From Betaproteobacteria bacterium (lineage in GTDB: Bacteria > Pseudomonadota > Gammaproteobacteria > Burkholderiales > Ga0077523), in contig JADJPK010000004.1 in assembly GCA_016713305.1 (NCBI GenBank), positions 124,001 to 188,000 on the forward strand: a stretch of 64,000 bases of DNA, read 5' to 3'. Numbering within the stretch: position 1 is the stretch's first letter; each line of letters starts with the position of its first letter. The position numbers were made by a program, and so were the translations under genes. Under the pieces are notes generated by a model. The model saw only the letters and a list, made by a program, of their open reading frames with translations. It was not told the origin of the DNA and ran no database searches. Shown here piece by piece: positions 61,773 to 64,000 of the stretch.

Positions 61773-62474
61773 TCAGCGCCGCTCCAGCGAACGCAGGCTC
61801 AGGAACAGGCCGAAGAGCGTAAGCGCGATGAAGAATCCGAGGTCGGACAGATACAGGGCACCGGTCGCGAACGGTGTGAAGTGCGCCAGCAGCGACGCGT
61901 TCGTGACGATCTGGTCGTACGGATCTGGCAGCAGTGCGCCGAGGGAATCGACCATCCAGAGCAGCAGGAAGACGCCGAGCGAGATGGTGGCGGCGACGAC
62001 CTGATTCGCCGTCATCGCCGAAATCGCGAGCCCGACGGCGAGCAAGCCCGCCGCCAGCAGCAGCAGGCCGAGATAGCCGCTGTAGATAGGCCCGAGGTCG
62101 GGGTCGGAGAACTGACCCAGGATCACCACGTAGAGCAGCGTGGGCGCGAGCATCGCGACGATCACGGCGAAGCTCGCCAGCCACTTGGCGAGCACGATCT
62201 CGATCTCGGAGACGGGCGCAGTCAGCAGCAGTTCCAGAGTGCCCTGCCGGCGTTCCTCCGCGAACAGGCGCATGGTGATCACGGGAATGATCAGCAACAG
62301 CAGCACCGAGGCCTGGAACAGCACGTGGATCAGCGTTGCGCTCTTGGTGAGGAACAGCGTGGCGGCGAAGCTGAAACCCATCAGCAGCAGGAACACGGCG
62401 ATCAGCGCCCAGGCGACGGGTGACGAGAACAACGCCTTGGATTCCTTGCGCAGAAGCGGCACGAAGACACTCAT
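61773..62474 (-). CDS. ABC-2 type transporter permease (GldF-like)
   Basis: A 233-residue permease with six helices (AWALIAVFLLLMGFSFAATL, ASVLLLLIIPVITMRLFAEE, WLASFAVIVAMLAPTLLYVV, LGLLLLAAGLLAVGLAISAM). MRLFAEERRQGTLELLLTAPVSE matches the conserved ABC-2/GldF cytoplasmic loop. It overlaps the ATPase gene by four bases. The substrate is unknown. Confidence 0.9.
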   Translation of the reverse strand: MSVFVPLLRKESKALFSSPVAWALIAVFLLLMGFSFAATLFLTKSATLIHVLFQASVLLLLIIPVITMRLFAEERRQGTLELLLTAPVSEIEIVLAKWLASFAVIVAMLAPTLLYVVILGQFSDPDLGPIYSGYLGLLLLAAGLLAVGLAISAMTANQVVAATISLGVFLLLWMVDSLGALLPDPYDQIVTNASLLAHFTPFATGALYLSDLGFFIALTLFGLFLSLRSLERR

Positions 62475-63409
62475 GGCGCGGCACCCCGACCGGTGAGTTG
62501 CAGGAAGCGCGTCTCGAGGTCGGACGCCGCGGCACCCACCTCATGGATACCGATGCCCGCACCGACCAGCCGGGCTACCACCTCGCGCACCACGCCGGCC
62601 TCCTCCAGATCGATGGTCAGAATTTGCTGGCCGGCAGACGCGGCCGCGCTGGCCGCGTGCAGCACTGCCCCGTCGAGACCCGCCAGCGCTGCGACGGCGG
62701 CGTCGGGTGAAGCGCCGTCGATGCGTACGCGCACGCGCCGGTCGCCCCGCGCCGCGAGTGTGTCGAGGGCGAGCAGCTTGCCGCCAAGCAGGATCGCCAC
62801 GCGCTGTGCCACCTTCTCGATCTCGCCGAGGATGTGCGAAGTCACCAGCACGGTGTGGGTCTTTGCGAGATCGCCGATCATCTCCCGGATCTCGATGATC
62901 TGCCGCGGATCGAGCCCGTTGGTCGGTTCGTCGAGGACGAGCAGGGTCGGAGCCCCGAGCAGTGCCTGGGCGATTGCCACCCGTTGCCGAAACCCGCGGG
63001 AGAGCTTGGCGATCGCGAGCCGCCGGACGCTCTGCAGCGACAGCCGTTGCACCGCACTGTCGACCGCAGCGGTCAGCGCGGCACCGTACAGCCCCTTGAT
63101 GCTGCCCATGAAGCGCAGGAACTCATCCACATCCATGGTCGTGTAGAGCGGCACGTCCTCGGGCACATAGCCGACCTCGCGACGGGCGGCCAGGGAATCC
63201 TTCGACACGTCGATCCCGGAGATGCGCACGCTGCCGGAGGTGGGCCGCAGGTAGCCCGTGAGTACGCGCAGGATGGTGCTCTTGCCGGAGCCGTTCGGCC
63301 CGAGGAGGCCCAGCACCTCGTGCGCCTCCAGGTTGAAGCTCACGTCATCCACGGCAACGCGGCGACCATAGCGCTTCGTGAGGTGGTCTATCTCGAGGAC
63401 CCGGGACAT
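62471..63409 (-). CDS. ABC transporter ATP-binding protein (GldA-like)
   Basis: A 312-residue ATPase from the ATG at 63409 (MSRVLEIDHLTKRYG). Walker A is LLGPNGSGKSTILRVL, the signature LSRGFRQRVAIAQALLG is a usual variant for this class, Walker B is LLVLDEPTNGLDP, and the H-loop is VLVTSHILGEIEKV. A C-terminal domain of about 80 residues follows. It powers the permease encoded next; the set ATPase, permease, GldG, DUF4340 is tightly packed. The in-frame extension to 63490 lacks ATPase character. Confidence 0.93.
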   Translation of the reverse strand: MSRVLEIDHLTKRYGRRVAVDDVSFNLEAHEVLGLLGPNGSGKSTILRVLTGYLRPTSGSVRISGIDVSKDSLAARREVGYVPEDVPLYTTMDVDEFLRFMGSIKGLYGAALTAAVDSAVQRLSLQSVRRLAIAKLSRGFRQRVAIAQALLGAPTLLVLDEPTNGLDPRQIIEIREMIGDLAKTHTVLVTSHILGEIEKVAQRVAILLGGKLLALDTLAARGDRRVRVRIDGASPDAAVAALAGLDGAVLHAASAAASAGQQILTIDLEEAGVVREVVARLVGAGIGIHEVGAAASDLETRFLQLTGRGAAP

Positions 63410-63513
63410 TTTCTGGCTGCAAGGGAACGAAAAATGGAACGCGGGGGTAGTGAACCCCGCGCGCAATGAAACAGGCGGGGCGCGCCGCAACGCGCCCCGA
63501 TGCCCGCTTCAGA

Positions 63514-64000
63514 TCACTCGTAGTACTCGGGAGCCTTCTTCATCGCCTTGAAGGCGTCCGGGTCGTGCGAGGTGAAGTAGTCGGCGTTCTCCGTCGCCTG
63601 CAGGAAGCGGACGTACTCGTAGGCCCGCAGGATCCCGGTGGGGTTCCAGGCCAGGATCACGTTCGGCGGGAGGTTCTTCTCGACGTTCTCGCGGAAGTAG
63701 ATCGTGTCGGCCGTCAGCACCAGCGTACCCGTCTTGGCCAGGCGCAGCACGATCATCTGGCTGCCAGGCGTGTGACCGGGCCACTTCTTGATCATGACGC
63801 TGCCGTCGCGGAACAGGTCGAGGTCGCCATCGAGCTGCACCAGCTTGCCGCGATTGGGCAGCGGCGCGTCATAGCGGCCCTGGCGCAGATAGCCGAAGTC
63901 GTCGTAGATGTAAGGTCCCTGCGTGTTGTCGTCGGGCCAGAACGCGTTCTTGATCTCGTCGCGCTGGATCAGGAGCGTCGAGTTGGGGAACTTGGCGATG
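63514..64000 (-). CDS. MBL-fold hydrolase, N-acyl homoserine lactonase-like, 5' end outside window
   Basis: The C-terminal 162 residues of a metallo-beta-lactamase-fold protein that begins right of position 64000. FPNSTLLIQRDEIKNAFWP, IKKWPGHTPGSQMIVLRLAK, LVLTADTIYFRENVEKNLPP and YFTSHDPDAFKAMKKAPEYYE resemble AttM/AHL-lactonase-type sequences with the second and third metal motifs (GHTPGS, the Asp in LTADT, and HD). The first motif HxHxDH is cut off. Quorum-signal lactone hydrolysis is one possibility; other ester substrates are equally likely. Confidence 0.78.
   Translation of the reverse strand, partial: IAKFPNSTLLIQRDEIKNAFWPDDNTQGPYIYDDFGYLRQGRYDAPLPNRGKLVQLDGDLDLFRDGSVMIKKWPGHTPGSQMIVLRLAKTGTLVLTADTIYFRENVEKNLPPNVILAWNPTGILRAYEYVRFLQATENADYFTSHDPDAFKAMKKAPEYYE

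Noticed and set aside
60216..62423. A 735-codon open frame on the plus strand.
   Set aside because: It is antisense to gldG and the permease gene and is His/Arg/Gln-rich without structure.

Overview
The window is high-GC, densely coded DNA from what looks like a betaproteobacterium (Burkholderiales/Rhodocyclales-like; I cannot place it further). The evidence is the gene block yebC-ruvC-ruvA-ruvB-ybgC-tolQRAB-pal-cpoB-queC, abundant PEP-CTERM proteins, Bug/TTT and TRAP solute receptors, and MCE lipid-transport genes. No rRNA, CRISPR array, replication origin or prophage is visible.

Layout. 1-735: the 5' part of a fumarylacetoacetate-hydrolase-family gene and two tRNA-Lys genes. 793-12735 (minus strand): a TsuA-like sulfur importer, then queC, the Tol-Pal envelope system and the RuvABC resolvasome, headed by yebC. 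12864-17485 (plus): a HerA-like ATPase, an EamA transporter and a chemoreceptor. 17495-20418 (minus): an MCE (Mla-type) lipid-transport cluster whose ATPase-like subunit has no Walker A. 20603-26550: a TAXI receptor and a sulfur/selenium-relay-like set (TusA, DsrE, a TusA::MetE fusion, SelD, a MOSC protein). 26908-39258: five PEP-CTERM proteins interspersed with catabolic enzymes (old yellow enzyme, Nudix::metallo-beta-lactamase fusion, 2-keto-4-pentenoate hydratase) and a two-gene module pairing a CarH-like B12-binding protein with a PAS-GGDEF-EAL protein. 39463-44421: a Cys-rich secreted protein, a Bug receptor, a complete TRAP transporter (DctPQM) and a monohaem cytochrome c. 44810-53588: two PEP-CTERM proteins (one an extracellular nuclease/phosphatase-like enzyme), a truncated metallo-hydrolase, a secreted cluster (lipoprotein, coiled-coil protein, SGNH hydrolase), an SRPBCC protein and an SDR. 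53589-56233: transposase relics around another PEP-CTERM gene. 56234-64000: an FmdE-like protein, a TlpA-like thioredoxin, a TonB receptor with a CxxC plug motif, a GldFG/DUF4340 ABC system and a partial lactonase-like metallo-hydrolase.

Three genes (queC, tolR and a PEP-CTERM gene at 26908) are each broken by the apparent loss of one base in a C/G run. Since tolR and queC are otherwise intact, sequencing or assembly error is as likely as real decay. Eight PEP-CTERM substrates are present, but no exosortase lies in the window.

The most promising less-described systems are (i) the stand-alone B12 protein with CarH-type photoreceptor residues directly before a GGDEF-EAL enzyme, (ii) the TusA-DsrE-TusA::MetE set beside selD, and (iii) the FmdE-TlpA-TonB receptor set. 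All functional readings come from protein motifs read by eye; no database search was possible.
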